A stretch of 64,000 nt of DNA from Polytrichum commune (GCA_950295325.1 OX485807.1:33758440-33822439); one strand, 5' to 3'; numbered from the stretch's first letter, positions 1 through 12,797 are shown. Notes: a model not told the origin generated them from the sequence alone. Numbers and translations: made by a program.

Positions 1-72
1 TAGGAATAGGATGTATGGAAGACAGTTCTTCTGCACAACTTGCAAAGATTGTCAGGGGTTAAAGGCACTCAC

Positions 73-3000
73 TTGAGAGAATTTTAGGAAGAGGGTATTG
101 GAGAAGACTGGTAGGCTCATTGCTGGACCGCAAGAGCTCCTTATAATAGTCAGGAATGGGAAGGGCCTCCACAAGCCTGCTCCGCTCCTTCACTTGATTT
201 GGCTCCTTGTGTGCAACAGACAACCCTCTCACGATGTCCGGCAGAAATGAGTCCACCAGAAACCTATTAGCTGGTTCATAATCAAGGTCCTCACTGTTCA
301 GCTTCAGCCCTTGATGGTACAGCTTCTCTATGTCACTGAACGCATCAAACTCCCCTGGTGTTTCATCAAAGTAATCTGTAAGGGCTGGCACCAAGCGGTG
401 CACTAACCCTCGCAGTGAATTGGCAATGAAGTTGGTCTCTTTGATTTGCTCAAACGATTCATCTCGTGGGACATACATTGTGTCACCCTTTTCCAGCCGC
501 CGCTCTTTTGTTGGGTCTGCAAACGTCATCATTATCAGGTTATTACTACCATCAGAATCCTTCGTATTTTGAAATTTGAAGTCTTCCTTCCATCTAAGGA
601 ATTCTACAAGCATTGCAACATTGCAAGTAAACTACTAACCTCTAGACCTTCACGACATGTACCTCACCCAACCTGTGGTATGCAGGATCAGGTTAATACA
701 ATCGTCAGGGTCTTTGAATTTTGAGAATTGCACTCTTGTTTCCATCTGAGGAATACTACAAATTTTGCCTGAACTTCGTAATTTCGTTGATTAGTTGCCT
801 CTCATCAAAGCACACATTCTTGCATTTAAGTTGGATATGTTCTCTTTGGGCCATTATCCAGACTCTTCAAGGCTTTCACCCAACCTGTGGTATGCAGCAT
901 CAGGTTATCACTAACATCAGGATCTTCATATTATGAGAATTGCATTCTCGCCTCCATCTAAAATATTCTACAAATTCCGCCTGAATGCAGTAATTTAGTT
1001 CATTAGTCACCTCTCATCAAACCGTAAGTTTCTACATTTTAGTCAATGTGTTCTCTTTTGGCCATAACATAGACTCTTCAAGGCTTTCATGGAACCTGTG
1101 GTATGCAACATCAGGGTTACTACCAACATCAGGATCTTCATATTTGAGATTTGAGATTTGAAATCACGCCTCCACCTGAGGATTCTACACATTCTGCCTG
1201 AACCCAGTAATTTAAAATATTTGGTCACCTCCCGTCAAAGCACAAGGTTTTGCATTTTAGTTGGAAGTTCTCGGCTAAAATTGAGGTACAAACAACACAC
1301 TACCAATTTATTATTGGCCATACAACACCTAACCTGCATTTGCGGCTCCCAAGGGATATGGAGATCCTCAGTTTTAGGTTGCCTGATTTAACATGAGAAG
1401 GATGTAGAAACTGACCAGTTTTGCAAGGACTTCGACCAGTGCGAACACGGCGAGGGTACTTCAGAATTTTTCCTCCAAGAACTGGGCGTTTGAGTTCCTT
1501 GCTCTTGTCGGAGTCACCCAGGTCATTGTATAAGGCATAGTCGTATATACGTTCCCATGTCTTCCGCTCAGTTTTGCCATTCCCTCGGAGGACTTTCAAC
1601 TCCTCTTCCCTTAAGTCCTGAATTCCTGCGGGAGTCTCTGAAGGCAAATACACCTGCTCCACAGTACCAATTGGGAACTTAAATTATAAGAGCGTGCATC
1701 CTTGCAGAAAATGGTGTATGTATCTCACATGGTGGAATTATTTTCAAGTCTCAGATTATAAGTTGGTATACATTTCCTGTCCACACAAGATTGAGAAGAA
1801 ATTGTTCAAAGGGAACTGAATGGTAGAGATATTTGAAACTTTATATGAGCCTGCATCCTAACAGAAATAGTGTTTGCATCTCAAAGGGTAGAATGCCTTT
1901 TGAGTCTCATGTTATAAGTTGATGTACATATATGTCCTAGAAATCAAAGGGAACAGAATGGCAGAAATGGCAGTTTATATGAGCCTGAAACGGTGCATAT
2001 TTTTCAATAGATAGAAAATTAAAATTCTTGGGCGTTCTAGGTTGGTATACATTTTCCTGTCCACACATAGTTGATAAGAAATTGTTAAAAGGGAACAGCA
2101 TAACAGAAATATTTGAAACTTTACATGAGCCTGCATCATTGCAGAATCGTTGTATATATATCTCAAAAGGTAGAATTCTTTTAAGTCACAGCTTGTAAGA
2201 GGGTATACATTGTCTGTCACAAGGATGGGAAGAAATTCTTGAAGGGAAGCAAATGGCAGATAATGTTTAAACCAAGGGTGGGCAGAATAATGAAGTGAAG
2301 AAACCCTAAAACCCTAAAACCCTAGTTGCCAGCTCGTTGAAGATTGGCAATCGGAGATAGATCGCTCTTCCTCAGGACTTGAGGATTGCATCATCACTAT
2401 TGAGAACTCTATTGATTGCAAACTTTAGACTAATTAGGTCGGAGAATACCTACCTTGTTGCTGAAGAAGATGCGAGCAGCAGGGTTTTTGGCATGGGGAT
2501 GGACGAAAGAGTGGCAAGGGAAGTAGACACATCCAGAAGGCATTTTCAATGCAATGGCATCCAAGTAAAACTCCGCCTGATGCTTGTTCCGGATGAGAAT
2601 GGCACCCGGTTGGCCGAAGTCACTCGGGATTGTGAACTCCGCCACGTACTGCACCTTGTCCGCGGTTTGCCAGGCCTTCTCCCTCCAATTCTTGATGAAT
2701 GACTCCTTGCTTCTTTTGCCCACTCCAGTGGCTGCATAGGATAGCATACCCACCATAGAGAGAGTTAAGTAAGTCAGTGCCACAAAAGAGCACATTGATC
2801 TCCTTTTGCAACCAGAAAACGAGAACAATCGGAGGTTCAGTGAAAGCCATTTTGAATTTCTAAGACAGAAAAAGCATGATATAGTTCTGAAAACTGAGAT
2901 AGAGAAAATGCATCAATTTCTTGGATTCTTCTGCCATTTTGCAAGAATATGGCAGACAGGAATTCCAAACTTTGAAAAGCTTAGGAATCCGAGGTTTAGC

Positions 3001-3950
3001 AAAGCAATTTTGAAATTCGAAGACAGAAAAAGCGAGATTCGGTTCTGGAAAGTGAGACAGTGGAGAAGCATCAATTTCTTAAGTTCTTCTGACATCCTCC
3101 AAGAAATGGCAGACAGGTATTCCAAGCTTTGAAAAGCTTATGAATCCGAGATTCAGTTAAAAATCCTCGCAATTCCAGGACAGACAAAGCAAGGTGCAAT
3201 TCTGGAAAGTGAGATAAAGAAGCATCAATTTCTTAGGTTCTTCTACCATCCTGCAAGAAAATGACAGACAGGAATCTCAACGTTTGAAAAGCTTATGAAT
3301 CCAAGGTCTAGTGAAGAAATTACGAAATTCCAAGACAGAAAAAAGCAAGATTCCATTCTGGAAACCGAGATAGAAACATCATATATTCTTGGTTCTTCTT
3401 CAGCCATCCTGGTAGAAGGTGGTTCGGAGCAACCTACCTGCAAGAAAAATGGCAGACAGACAGATAAGAACCCCAAGACATGATCAAAACCTTATGAAGA
3501 AACAACAATCTCACCTGGATCGACTTCGACGCTGACAAGCTGCAGAAAAACTTTATCCCCCATCACCTCGGCAAGCGCATCTGCAACATTTACCATCTGC
3601 TCGTTCACATCGGGCCGCTGCTTTTGGATGACCGTAATCACAGCCTCCACAGTCACAGGCTCGCCACGAGAAGGCTTCACAATGGCACTGCTAAGTTTGG
3701 GGCCAATCTTAACCTTCTCCTCCCGGTGCCCATTTTGTAGGTGTCCATTGCTGGTTGTGGTTGTTGTGGTTGTGGTTGTGATGGTGTTGACAATGCTTTG
3801 GCAGCTCACACGCTTGATGGTGGCTGCCCATCTTTTCTTCGGGAAGGTGGTAAGGTCGACCAAATTAGTTTTGGGGATGCGGAGAGATGTGTTTTGAGCA
3901 ATTTTGTGGCTGAGTGGTGCACCACCACACACTGCCATAATTTGTGCCAT
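73..3950 (-). CDS. LOX: Lipoxygenase (plastid 13-LOX type), 5' part, four exons, continues beyond left edge
   Basis: Lipoxygenases add O2 to linoleic or linolenic acid; plastid 13-LOX feeds jasmonate and oxylipin synthesis. Exons read as 3950-3515, 2731-2454, 1653-1416 and 516-73, with GT-AG ends and matching phases (about 465 codons). Exon 1 starts at ATG 3950 ([10 protein letters not shown]) and has a Ser/Thr-rich, transit-peptide-like leader with a nine-Thr run. The end of exon 1 plus exon 2 form the PLAT/LH2 beta-barrel ([20 protein letters not shown]). Exon 3 carries the plant LOX signatures [33 protein letters not shown] and YPRRVRTGR, the last usually YPRRCRTGR. Exon 4 has YVPRDESF and the linker before the catalytic helices. 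The iron-binding His residues lie outside the window. Bases 1-70 are read as intron; I could not place the next exon. Family assignment is near certain; plastid location and 13-specificity are inferred. Confidence 0.93.
525..1290. repeat. Tandem repeat inside LOX intron 3, period about 210-217 bp
   Basis: The phrase ACCTGTGGTATGCA recurs near 669, 886 and 1094, and a CTCATCAAA-type phrase near 798, 1009 and 1226. That gives three full units plus a partial unit (about 533-612) lying against the acceptor of exon 4. Copies differ by scattered substitutions. It fills nearly the whole intron (517-1415) and is unrelated to the repeats of the other two LOX introns. Confidence 0.85.
1685..2260. repeat. 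Tandem repeat inside LOX intron 2, period about 130-157 bp
   Basis: Four diverged units are marked by GAGCCTGCATC-like starts near 1690, 1847, 1980 and 2128 and by GGTATACATTT / TGTCCACACA phrases near 1766, 2044 and 2200. The array occupies most of intron 2 (1654-2453) and shares no obvious sequence with the arrays of introns 1 and 3. Confidence 0.8.
2301..2324. repeat. Telomere-like short repeat (CCCTAAA units) in LOX intron 2
   Basis: Three AACCCTA-type units lie in a row (AAACCCTAAAACCCT and onward). They resemble the plant telomere unit or a telo-box, but with four A between C runs in two units. It may be a chance or regulatory telo-box; there is too little to call a telomere relic. Confidence 0.5.
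2830..3460. repeat. Tandem repeat inside LOX intron 1, period about 155 bp
   Basis: The phrase ATGGCAGACAGG recurs near 2950, 3106 and 3261 with a partial at 3450. Each is followed by TTTGAAAAGCTTATGAATCC-like and GACAGAAAAAGC-like segments. About four units fill intron 1 (2732-3514). Confidence 0.85.
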
Positions 3951-5270
3951 GACCAAGTTTCAACTGCCTGCCACGAAGTAATCGATGTAAAAATCAATCA
4001 ATCAATTCAAGAAGAAGAAGAAGAAGAAGAAGATACCGCCTCCGAAGCTCTCAGAATCTGTGTGCTCACAAGTATGTCTCAAGAGTGAGCTCCTGCGAAA
4101 CCATACCTGGAGTTGAGAACCTAAATGACAGTCATTCTCCTAACATTTAAAGTTCTACAGTTTTCTGCGAGAGGCGAAGGATAGTTCTTGTAGTGCAGAC
4201 TACTTGAAAAATTCTGCGTTCTGTTCAAGTCCGTTACTGATGTGGATTCCTGAGTTCTACTAAATTCTTTGTTTCTGTACCCGTGTGAGTGCCGGAGCAA
4301 GGCACAACCCGCAATGTCCACCAATCTGGAGCAAGAAAGACATTGCGAAGCAGTTCAATCAATTACCTCGGACTACTCCTGATTCGGAATAAAAGACTTC
4401 TACACCTCCGGTTTGAAACATTCAAGCCTTCTCCGAAACTCGGTCCTTGCTAGCCAGCAGCGATTGACCGACAGACTCAGTCTTATTCAAATTACGCTGC
4501 AAGGACGTGGTGATTAAATTAAATCAGTCGTCATCACAATCAAATCACATTACATCGACGCAGGTCTGTAAACCAGAAGTGCTTCTCTTGAAATCCTCCC
4601 AGCTTCTTCTTAATCAATGCACCCTGCAAATATGGAAACCGGAGCTACTAGCTAAGCGCGCCCTTTCTTCTTGCTTCATCTTCACCTAATAACTTTACGT
4701 CTGTCTGTTGATATTGAAACTAGCAACCGAAGCTATCCTTCTCCTCCTCCCAGCTCATACAAAAAAATGAAGATACAAATAGGTCAAGTCCTCCAACCAG
4801 AGCCAACCCAATCAATGAATTGCTTTCCTCACCCAATTCGATTGTGTCTGTTATTGATGAGGAAAGCAGACTGAACTCCAATTTGATCCACAGTAATGTC
4901 CTGGAAGAAATGGTCAACGCCCAGCACGCTTCACGAGAATGCAAAACAACGCAATAAAGGCAACACTTCCAAACCCCCACTTGCAACTGTTTCAGCTCCT
5001 ACATACTTCCAAGGACCTCCAGGCTCCTCCTGCTGCGCAGCAATGACCGAAGGCAATTTGTGATGGATGTTGCCTGCCTCCCTCCTCTTCCCCGCAGCAT
5101 GCGATTCGCTTCGATCCGATCGGTTTCAAAAGAGTGGAAGAAGCTGTGAGGCACTCTCTCTAACTCATGACATGATAAATGTATATAGCAAGCATGGAAT
5201 TGTTGCATATACATGTGTTTAGATAGATCGAGAGATCGATGGGTAGAGAGGCGAAGATCTGATTGAGAGT
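3951..5270. other. LOX 5' flank: leader and promoter region
   Basis: No further coding exon is visible. The stretch holds a (GAA)n microsatellite at 4008-4034 just upstream of the start, then pyrimidine-rich and mixed sequence that probably includes the 5' UTR and promoter. I could not place a TATA box or transcription start with confidence. Confidence 0.4.
4008..4034. repeat. (GAA)n microsatellite in the LOX leader region
   Basis: Eight or nine uninterrupted GAA triplets lie about 60 bases upstream of the LOX start codon on its 5' side. On the LOX strand this reads (TTC)n, typical of plant 5' UTR pyrimidine tracts. Confidence 0.9.
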
Positions 5271-6597
5271 CAACTGTTGGCAGAAAGAATGTATACTAAA
5301 GTTGATAGTCTTTCGGTTAGGACTGAGTCCGCTTGTCGAACGACTGTGGCGGAATGAACACAGCCACTCTACAGGCTCCTACGATCTGATTCAACAGGTC
5401 CACCGAATCAATGGATGGATGGATGAATTTTGAACTCTGTCAGTCACATGTTCAAATTGTTTTTCACTTTCTACTATGCATGAAAAGTAGAGAAACGGAA
5501 AAAGGTGAATGACCACCGGTGCACTAGACTAGGAGTAGAATGATTCTTGTGTGGGCCAAAACTGGCTCGTTGTAAAAGTGGTGATCCAGAAAGGACGTAA
5601 TGATAGGCTGCATGACACATTTTGCATCACATATTCTGTACGACACATTTTGGGCAACATTTTCTGTGTGGAGATTTGTGTATGACACTTTCTACATGCT
5701 AAAAAACATGGATTGATATAGATTGAAGTAATTTTGAAAAAAAAACCGATTTATGTCATGATTGAACATCAGCTTGAGTTGACGTAATCAATCAAGTGCA
5801 TAATTCCAATAGTTAATATAGTTTGCAAATGTTGCAGCTGAGGTCTCTCCTAAAATCATTCCTCATAATCGAAGTTGCTGCTACTTCCGTGGCTCGGTAA
5901 TATCTTTTGACATTGAACAAGATAGATCACTACGCCACTAGCTTGCTAGCCATTCCCGGACGAAAGCACATGTAGAATGCCAAAGTCAAGCAACTGGATC
6001 ATGTTTGACATCTTTGTTGTCTGTCTTGTAGTTGGATCGAGGTCCATACAGTTGACTCTCGTGCAACGAGAATTATAAGTGTTTTGTACAAACAACGACA
6101 TGTTTTTAGTCACGCCTTGATTAACTATGTTGCAGCCACAAAACTTAGCAAATCAATATGTTGTGTGTAGGTAGATATATGTTATTAGATCAACAAGTCC
6201 GCGTTATCAAACCAACTGGATAAACTAAACAATTAGAGACTCATAAACTCATAAGTGATGATTCATTTCAACGAGTATAGAACAATCACGAGTCTACATT
6301 GATATGAACGGTAGATTGTAGCGAATCAACGTAAACATCAAATGTAGCAAAATCTCATAACACCACGTTAACTACCAATACATAATCAAATTCGGCGCGA
6401 TTAGAAATACTCATCCACAACCTATATATCATGTGAGTGTAGGCACAAAACAAGAGGGCGTCTGCATTGAGCTAAATAATTTTGGCATCACATGCTTAAA
6501 GAGGAAGACCACTTGATTACATGCATTATTTGTATAAAATAGTTGTGCGCCTTTACAAGTTCGTGTCCGTTAATTTCATTACAAAAGACATTTAAAG
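5271..6597. other. Intergenic, no gene recognised
   Basis: AT-rich unique-looking sequence with many stops in all frames. I see a few short ACACATTTTG-type repeats near 5610-5700 but no clear element boundary, RNA gene or coding motif. Confidence 0.5.
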
Positions 6598-6730
6598 ACA
6601 TGGTGCATAACACATTAAAATATATGGTGCATAATACATTCCACAACTCTTGGCGCATAACACATTCCATAAATCTCAACGCATAACACATTTAATAGAT
6701 CTCGGTGCATAACACATTAGCAAATGTGGT
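6598..6730. repeat. Minisatellite, about 26 bp x 5
   Basis: The core GTGCATAACACATT recurs five times (about 6603, 6629, 6655, 6681, 6706) with 24-26 bp spacing and a variable 10-12 bp tail. Confidence 0.85.
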
Positions 6731-7939
6731 GCAAAACCAAAGAGATGGGAGTGGGGGACGTTCCCAATGTCTGAGGAGGGTCCGTGGCTAATCGGGCCTA
6801 TAATTTTAGTTATTGGATTCAATTGGTCTAGCAATCAATATGATTTTCAATGCAACAAAACATTCATTATTTGAGTTCGACACCACGAAAAGCTAAAAGT
6901 TCAAAGTGTTGTCATAAAGCATGTTGTCAAGCCAAGACTTGGATATTCTTCAACTCAACATGTACATAATGTGAAAGACCATGGGGTGTTGCTTTTGGAT
7001 GGGGTAAAGATTTTAGGATTCCTTGCCTTATTGGGAGTTCTTGGGTGTCAAAATCGTCATGTTCCTTTACAAAATTGGAATCCCATGACCTAGCAATTGC
7101 CGAACAATATTCTACGAACATTGCTACGAACATTGCATGGATGAATATATCCACTCTTTCCAATATCATTCGGTTCTCAAAAATGAGGGATTCAAAATAT
7201 TCGATACCATAATGATATGACTATTTGACGGAATTTTTATTTCCAAACCATTAAAGCCTACATGATATACATCATACCAAAACATCCATACATGGGGTAA
7301 AACCACCCTAGTATCAACATATGATTTAGAATGGTATTGACCAACACCTATATATACCACCTAACAATAAACGGCCATTATAAACTTGAACGAGTCGGCA
7401 AGAGCCCTCAATACACTCATCCAATCAAATCCACTCAACCCCTTGATTCTCCTTCCAATAAGTTTGGGGGGAGGGAGGGGTTTGAAGGACCACTTGGTCC
7501 ATGAATGTAGTGGCATGTTTATCAAGTGTCGTTGGCATCTAAAGGAGGAGACTTGCATGTGGGGTTTATTGCACCATAGTCGAATGTGTGGGAGGCTTTT
7601 AGGGCACAATCGGTCAAGATCCTAGTTACATGTTTGTGATCTTTCGGTTGTTTTTTCTTTATTGAATTGAGGTATATTCTATAGATTCCCCTAAAAACTG
7701 ATCCATAATATTTTTTGAAGTCTTGAACTTCATCAACTGGCTATTTCTTGCCGTTCATTGCAAGAGTCCATTGGGGTTTGGGATTGTCGTGAGTCGTGAC
7801 CGCAAAAGTAGTCACGGTAGTCAAGTGGGCCTTTCATGGTCACCTTCTTCGGTGGTGTGTGGTTAGCTGTGAGTTTGATAGCAAGCCTTGAATTTAAAAA
7901 AGAAATTGGACTACGTATTCAAAATATGTCATAAGATCA
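6731..7939. other. Intergenic, no gene recognised
   Basis: Short ORFs occur but none shows a known domain or codon pattern. I cannot define element ends here. Confidence 0.45.
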
Positions 7940-8780
7940 CTAATGCCCCCTCCCCACTTGACATTAGCTAAGCCTAAAAGTGGGTTCTTAAAAATGAGCG
8001 TTCACACCATCGACATTATCTAGTGCCGAGCCTAGTTGGCAAATGATGTGGCATGGCTTAAAAGTGGAGGTTTATAATAGGCCCTTGTCACACGAGAGGC
8101 AGAGGAAGTTTCACAACTTCTTCCAACATGGCACCTTGCCCAAGAAAAGTCTCATTTTCCTCGTTTTTCTCCTTATATTGTGGACTTCCGGGCACTAGTA
8201 CCCAGTAGTTGCGAACTACATTTATTGTGCCATGTCACTCTACTTTATTGCCAAGTAGATCCCGAAGCAAGATCCAAAGCAAAATCCGAAGCTAAAAAGT
8301 CATTGTTGCCACTCCCCATACTCTTCCTCTCATGTGGCAACCACTTGCTCATTTGAACCAATGTTATTCATCCAACTCACTACCGTTCATGCACGTTTCC
8401 TCTCGTGTGGCAAGGGTTTAGGGTACCTAGACATGAGGCAAGAATGTAGGACCTCTAAAAGTGTTGCCTCCTGCTCTTGTGATTGGTTGCTTTTAGTCTT
8501 AGCTATGAGGGCACGAGGAGCTTCATTAACAAAAACCGATGGTAAGTATTAAGGCATTTGGGGATGGGACAAAAAACTATCCAACATTCATTGGTTGGTA
8601 GATAAATTAACGAACATGTGTGAAAGCTACTTAACTAAAACCTACTTGGAAATCTCCGGAGCAAGTTCTTGTAGGTACATTGGGATAGCCGGACGTGTCC
8701 GCTGTAACCGAGGGAGCTTTACCCGGGTTTTAGGGAAGTCTTTGGTTATTTGCTAATGTCAAAGTGGGGAGGGGGCATAA
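7940..8780. mobile_element. TIR element (MITE-like), family 1, copy 1
   Basis: Left end CTAATGCCCCCTCCCCACTT at 7940 pairs with a right end at 8751-8780 that is its inverted copy (AAGTGGGGAGGGGGCAT), giving terminal inverted repeats of about 28 bp around an 841-bp body. No transposase reading frame is visible, so it is non-autonomous. A second copy starts 35 bases further on in the same orientation. Confidence 0.75.
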
Positions 8781-8951
8781 GCCTATAAGTTTAGCCCCCT
8801 TTCTAAACACCTCACTTATGCCCCCTTCCCACCTGACTTTAGCTAAGACTAAAAGTTAGTTTTAACAACCCGGCCTTCACACCATTGACATTATCTAGTG
8901 CTGAGCCTAGTTGGCAAATGATGTGGCATGGCTTACAAGTGGACATTTTAA

Positions 8952-10085
8952 GGGGCGGTTTACACTATGGACCGTGAAGTTGGACTAGGGCTTTGCAAGG
9001 CAGATGATTGGCTGTTGAAGTTCTCCCAGGATAACTTTGGTTTACACTAAGGAAAAAATGGCAGAGGGGCCATGGAGGTCGAAGTCCCCAAAATATATTT
9101 TTTAAGGCCTAATAAATGCACTGACATGGTCCAACGGGTTGTGCGGTGAGAGAGGCAAGAGAGGTGGTCTGGTAGGAAAAGGCAAGGGCCCATGTCAGAG
9201 ATGTACCATTTCAATAAATTTTTAATGAATCTACCTTTTAAGCACCTTAATTATACCATAGCCCATGAGACATACTAGCACTACCTTGCCCTACCCCTTA
9301 AACCGGCTCACACGTGTTTCACCAAACAACGCGGGACATCTAGAACTCAAGAATTCAAGTGCAGATTTGTTTTTTGGTCTATCAAATGCATTGTTTGGAA
9401 TTTTGGGTCTTGTAACATACCGTTGGAAAGTTATTGAAAATACCTTTCCAACGGTATATTACACACCCCAATATGCTTACAAAATACAGTTGCAAAACAA
9501 GAAAGAAAAATCTGTAGTGGTTTAGTGACTGTAGATCAGGGTAGTCAAAAGAAGTGCAATGGGAAATCTTCTAACATTAATTATCAAAGAATTGAAAATT
9601 AGTGTTGAGCAAGGTAAGGTGGTAACAACATTAAACATAATAAAACACTAAATATCCTATTTAGTGTAGTGACAACACAAGGTACATGTCACATGTAAAT
9701 CACATTGAGCATGCACAAATTAAATTGCTCATTTTATTTTATTTTTAAAAAAAAACTTGTGAGAAGATTTGCAAGCCACATCTTTGACACATTTAGCAAG
9801 AAGTGAAGACAAGTGAAGCCCAAGAGAAGACAAGGAATGATCAAACTTCATTTTATTTTTCTAAATTGCCCTTTTTGGGCATGTATTAAAAAATCGGCAC
9901 CTTCATTTTTTGGTGTGTGGTCATTCCTCTTGGTCCACATTCGGTTTACACACACTGAGGGGCCCAACGGCTTTGTAAATCAATTTTTTAAGAATTCGGA
10001 CCATGAAATGTAGACCATGAACTCGTACCACAGAATAAGGCATCTTCCGTGGGACGAATTCATGGTCTGTGGTGTAAACCGCCCC
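8952..10085. mobile_element. Nested TIR element with TAA target duplication (PIF/Harbinger, Tourist-like)
   Basis: The ends are GGGGCGGTTTACAC at 8952 and the inverted GTGTAAACCGCCCC ending at 10085, extended imperfectly to about 30 bp. TAA directly flanks both sides (8949-8951 and 10086-10088). A 3-bp TAA/TTA duplication is the hallmark of PIF/Harbinger and Tourist MITEs. No transposase is visible. The interior includes a diverged fragment (about 9540-9672) of the ACACTAAATAT-ended family described at 19145. Confidence 0.82.
9417..9457. repeat. Short perfect hairpin, 14-bp arms
   Basis: ATACCGTTGGAAAG is followed after 13 bases by its exact inverted copy CTTTCCAACGGTAT. It lies inside the nested element at 8952-10085. 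Confidence 0.9.
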
Positions 10086-10486
10086 TAAGCCTCAAGCACC
10101 AACCCTCCCATCAGTACCTAAACATGAGGCAAGAATATAGGACCTTTAAAAGTGTTGCCTCCAACCCTTGTGATTGGTTGCTTTTAATCTTAGCTATGAG
10201 GGCATGAGGAGCTCCATTAACAAAAACCGATGGCAAGATAGGTGAGTACTAAGTAGTAAGGCATTTGAGGATGGGACAAATACTACCCAACATTCATTGC
10301 TTGGTAGATAAAACAATGAACATGTCTGAAAGCTACTTAACTACAACCTACTAAAAATATCTGGAGCAAGTTCTTGTAGGTGCATTGGGATAGGCAGATG
10401 CCTCCGCTATAATTGAGGGAGCTTTACCCAGGGTTTTAGGAAATGCTTTGGTTATTTGGTAAAGTAAGGTGGGAAGGGGGTATTAG

Positions 10487-12797
10487 TCATATTGGCACTA
10501 ATTTCAACCTTACAGACATAGTGTCAGTAGTGATCTCCCACATAGGTGTGCCTCGACAATGCCTTTTGACACCATAAAATTGTAAGGTACTAGGAAAGCC
10601 TGCAAATTCCTAGTAGAGCAAGCTTGGAAATTCCCAATTGTCAGTTCAATGTGGCAAAACGAACTTAAGTTGAGGACTATGAATATTGTGAGGGAGTCCC
10701 ATCACGCCGAAAGAAGGGGGGGGGGGGGTTTAGAAGTAGTTAACAAGATTACCACTAGGGGGTTACAAATAGTTAACTAGATTGCTACTAATCCATTCTT
10801 ATCCATTCGGCTTCATAATAGCCTAGTTGAGTTCACCCTTGAGGCTTCACAATAATCTAGTTCTATCTATAATTCATAATAGTTTAGTTATGTGCCCGTC
10901 ATGAGACTTAGAGTAGAGGCACCCATAACCAATCACTTTAGAGATTTTTGTGCATAGGAAGATAGTAGATTGCAAATTTTCGGGTAAGTTTATTCCTTCA
11001 AATTGAGATCATTATGAATTTTGAAGTTGGGACGTGACCCAACCCTATTATCAATGTCTACACTCTGCCATGACCACTCATATTTAGATTGCTTGTTCCT
11101 CCTCACGTTAGCACTCAAAACCATGAAACGTGTCATGACAATATTGGTCCCAGCCTGATCGAAATTCAATCCTAGCCTTATCAAAATTCCTGTGGCCTAT
11201 AGATTGCCGATGGGGTCCTTACCAAGAATAGGCACCTCTACTATAAATCTAGGAACATCGAAGAGACTTTTTGAAGTCCATATGCACTTCTTTTTTGTTC
11301 TTTGTTTTTTTTTGAGTAATAAAGTAACCATCTCCTTTGGAGATGAGACGTGACTTTTTTGTGCACTCCTTTTTTATGCGTTATGTTGTGACCCCTACCC
11401 GCTGTCGTAGTGTAAATGCGTACACTATTTACATGTGAACTTATTTTGTGTTGCATTACGATTCTTTGATTTGAAGGAAAGTAAAAGGGAGTAGAAATAG
11501 ATTACCTTTTTGTTTATTCTTAGTGACTTTTAGTTTACCTTTTTTAATCTTATCTCTCTCTTTTACTCTTAGTTTACTCTTATTACCCTTTTAGCCTTAC
11601 TTCTAGTTTTATCCTTAGTTTATTTTTAGACCAATGGATAATTAGAAGCCATGTGATGAGGATAAGAGGAGGATTTTTGGCCTTATCTCACATGTGTGGT
11701 TGAAGAGAAGAGAGGTTGGGGAGACAAGAGTTTTTGTTGTTGTGGAAAGCTCATTGTTGTGTTTTGTGTGGATTTGATGAGAATCGGAAAATAAAATATG
11801 GAAGAGTTGTGTTTCATGAGACTATTTTCTCTTGAGTGATCTCTTGCTTGAATGAGAGTTAGCAAAAACAAAAGTTGTGCTAGTTTGAGTGGAGGGAAGT
11901 CTGTTAGCTCTTGCATAGAAGGGTTGAGACTTCGACCGACCACAAAAAGACAAACAAGTCTTTTGTTGGCAACAATCCTTTGAGAGAATAGCACTTATCG
12001 ATAGATTCTTTTTTGTAAAAAATTGAATCGATCAATTTGGCGTGAAGATTTGAAGATCGAAGAATTTTGAAAATTCAAGTGTGTTGTGGTTTGTGGTCCG
12101 TTGTCATTTTTTTGTGATTCCCAGCCGGATTTGGAGGCTAGTTGTACTTGAATTTCTTTGCATCGTAAAACTGTTGCGGGGGTTTTTTTTTTGTGGGAAA
12201 CCATAAAAACCTCATTTTGTGTTTCTGACAACGAAGTGGGATTGATGACCCACAAGGTTGTATTCTGTTGCTCCCACTGGTGAGGCGCGATTGCTGGTCA
12301 CCGTGGGTTTAAAAGCTTAGGAGCCAATTTGTCGGACGTTAGCTTGTGTTCTAACATCCCGTTTTACCCGTCCGAGGCCTGTGTTTTCTTATTACCCTAC
12401 CCTTACCCTTAACCCGTTTAGAGCCGCAACAGGATAGGCCAACGGGAAAGAGGTTGAAGTTTTGAAGAAATTGAAGACCGAAATTCTTGAAGACAAGAAG
12501 ATTCGACGGTCCGGCTAGCAAATCTAGTTGCAGCCAAAAGCCCAGTGCTTTCCCAAAGCGGACCCCTCTCTACACGACACCGCCCAAAATAATAAAATAA
12601 ATAAAACTCCCAATACCCTTAACATCATATCATATAACATATTCAATACTTAATATCATACTTCACGTAGCTGTCGGTATTCCCTGTTGTATTTACTGCC
12701 GGTGGCAGTGGCTGGACTTTGGAGACACCAAAAGCACACAGTAAGTTTAAAGTTGTGAGCCTTCAGTACGTAGAAGGTTCTAAGAGGCTTGACTTTC
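10487..12797. other. Intergenic, no gene recognised
   Basis: There is a run of about 15 G at 10718-10732. The 11470-11640 part is pyrimidine-rich with TTTAGTTTAC-type phrases. The 12250-12560 part is less AT-rich and ends in a C-rich stretch, but no RNA gene, LTR pair or coding motif could be supported. Confidence 0.4.

Larger units (their letters stand above)
8815..10486. mobile_element. TIR element family 1, copy 2, split by a nested insertion
   Basis: It begins CTTATGCCCCCTTCCCACCT and ends AGGTGGGAAGGGGGTATTAG, the same TIR as the neighbour at 7940-8780. Flanking segments match that copy (GACATTATCTAGTGC-type phrase on the left; GGCAAGAATATAGGACC-type phrase on the right). About 300 bp of the copy-1 interior is missing and a 1.1-kb TIR element (8952-10085) sits in its place or beside it. 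Confidence 0.72.

Noticed and set aside
2430-2828. Hydrophobic N-terminal extension of LOX exon 2 (reading upstream of 2731)
   Set aside because: Upstream of the acceptor ATGCAG the frame is intron; the PLAT domain continues correctly from exon 1 in phase.
12230-12600. Possible LTR end or primer-binding region (change in composition, C-rich stretch)
   Set aside because: No second LTR, no clear terminal dinucleotides and no tRNA-complementary site could be shown.
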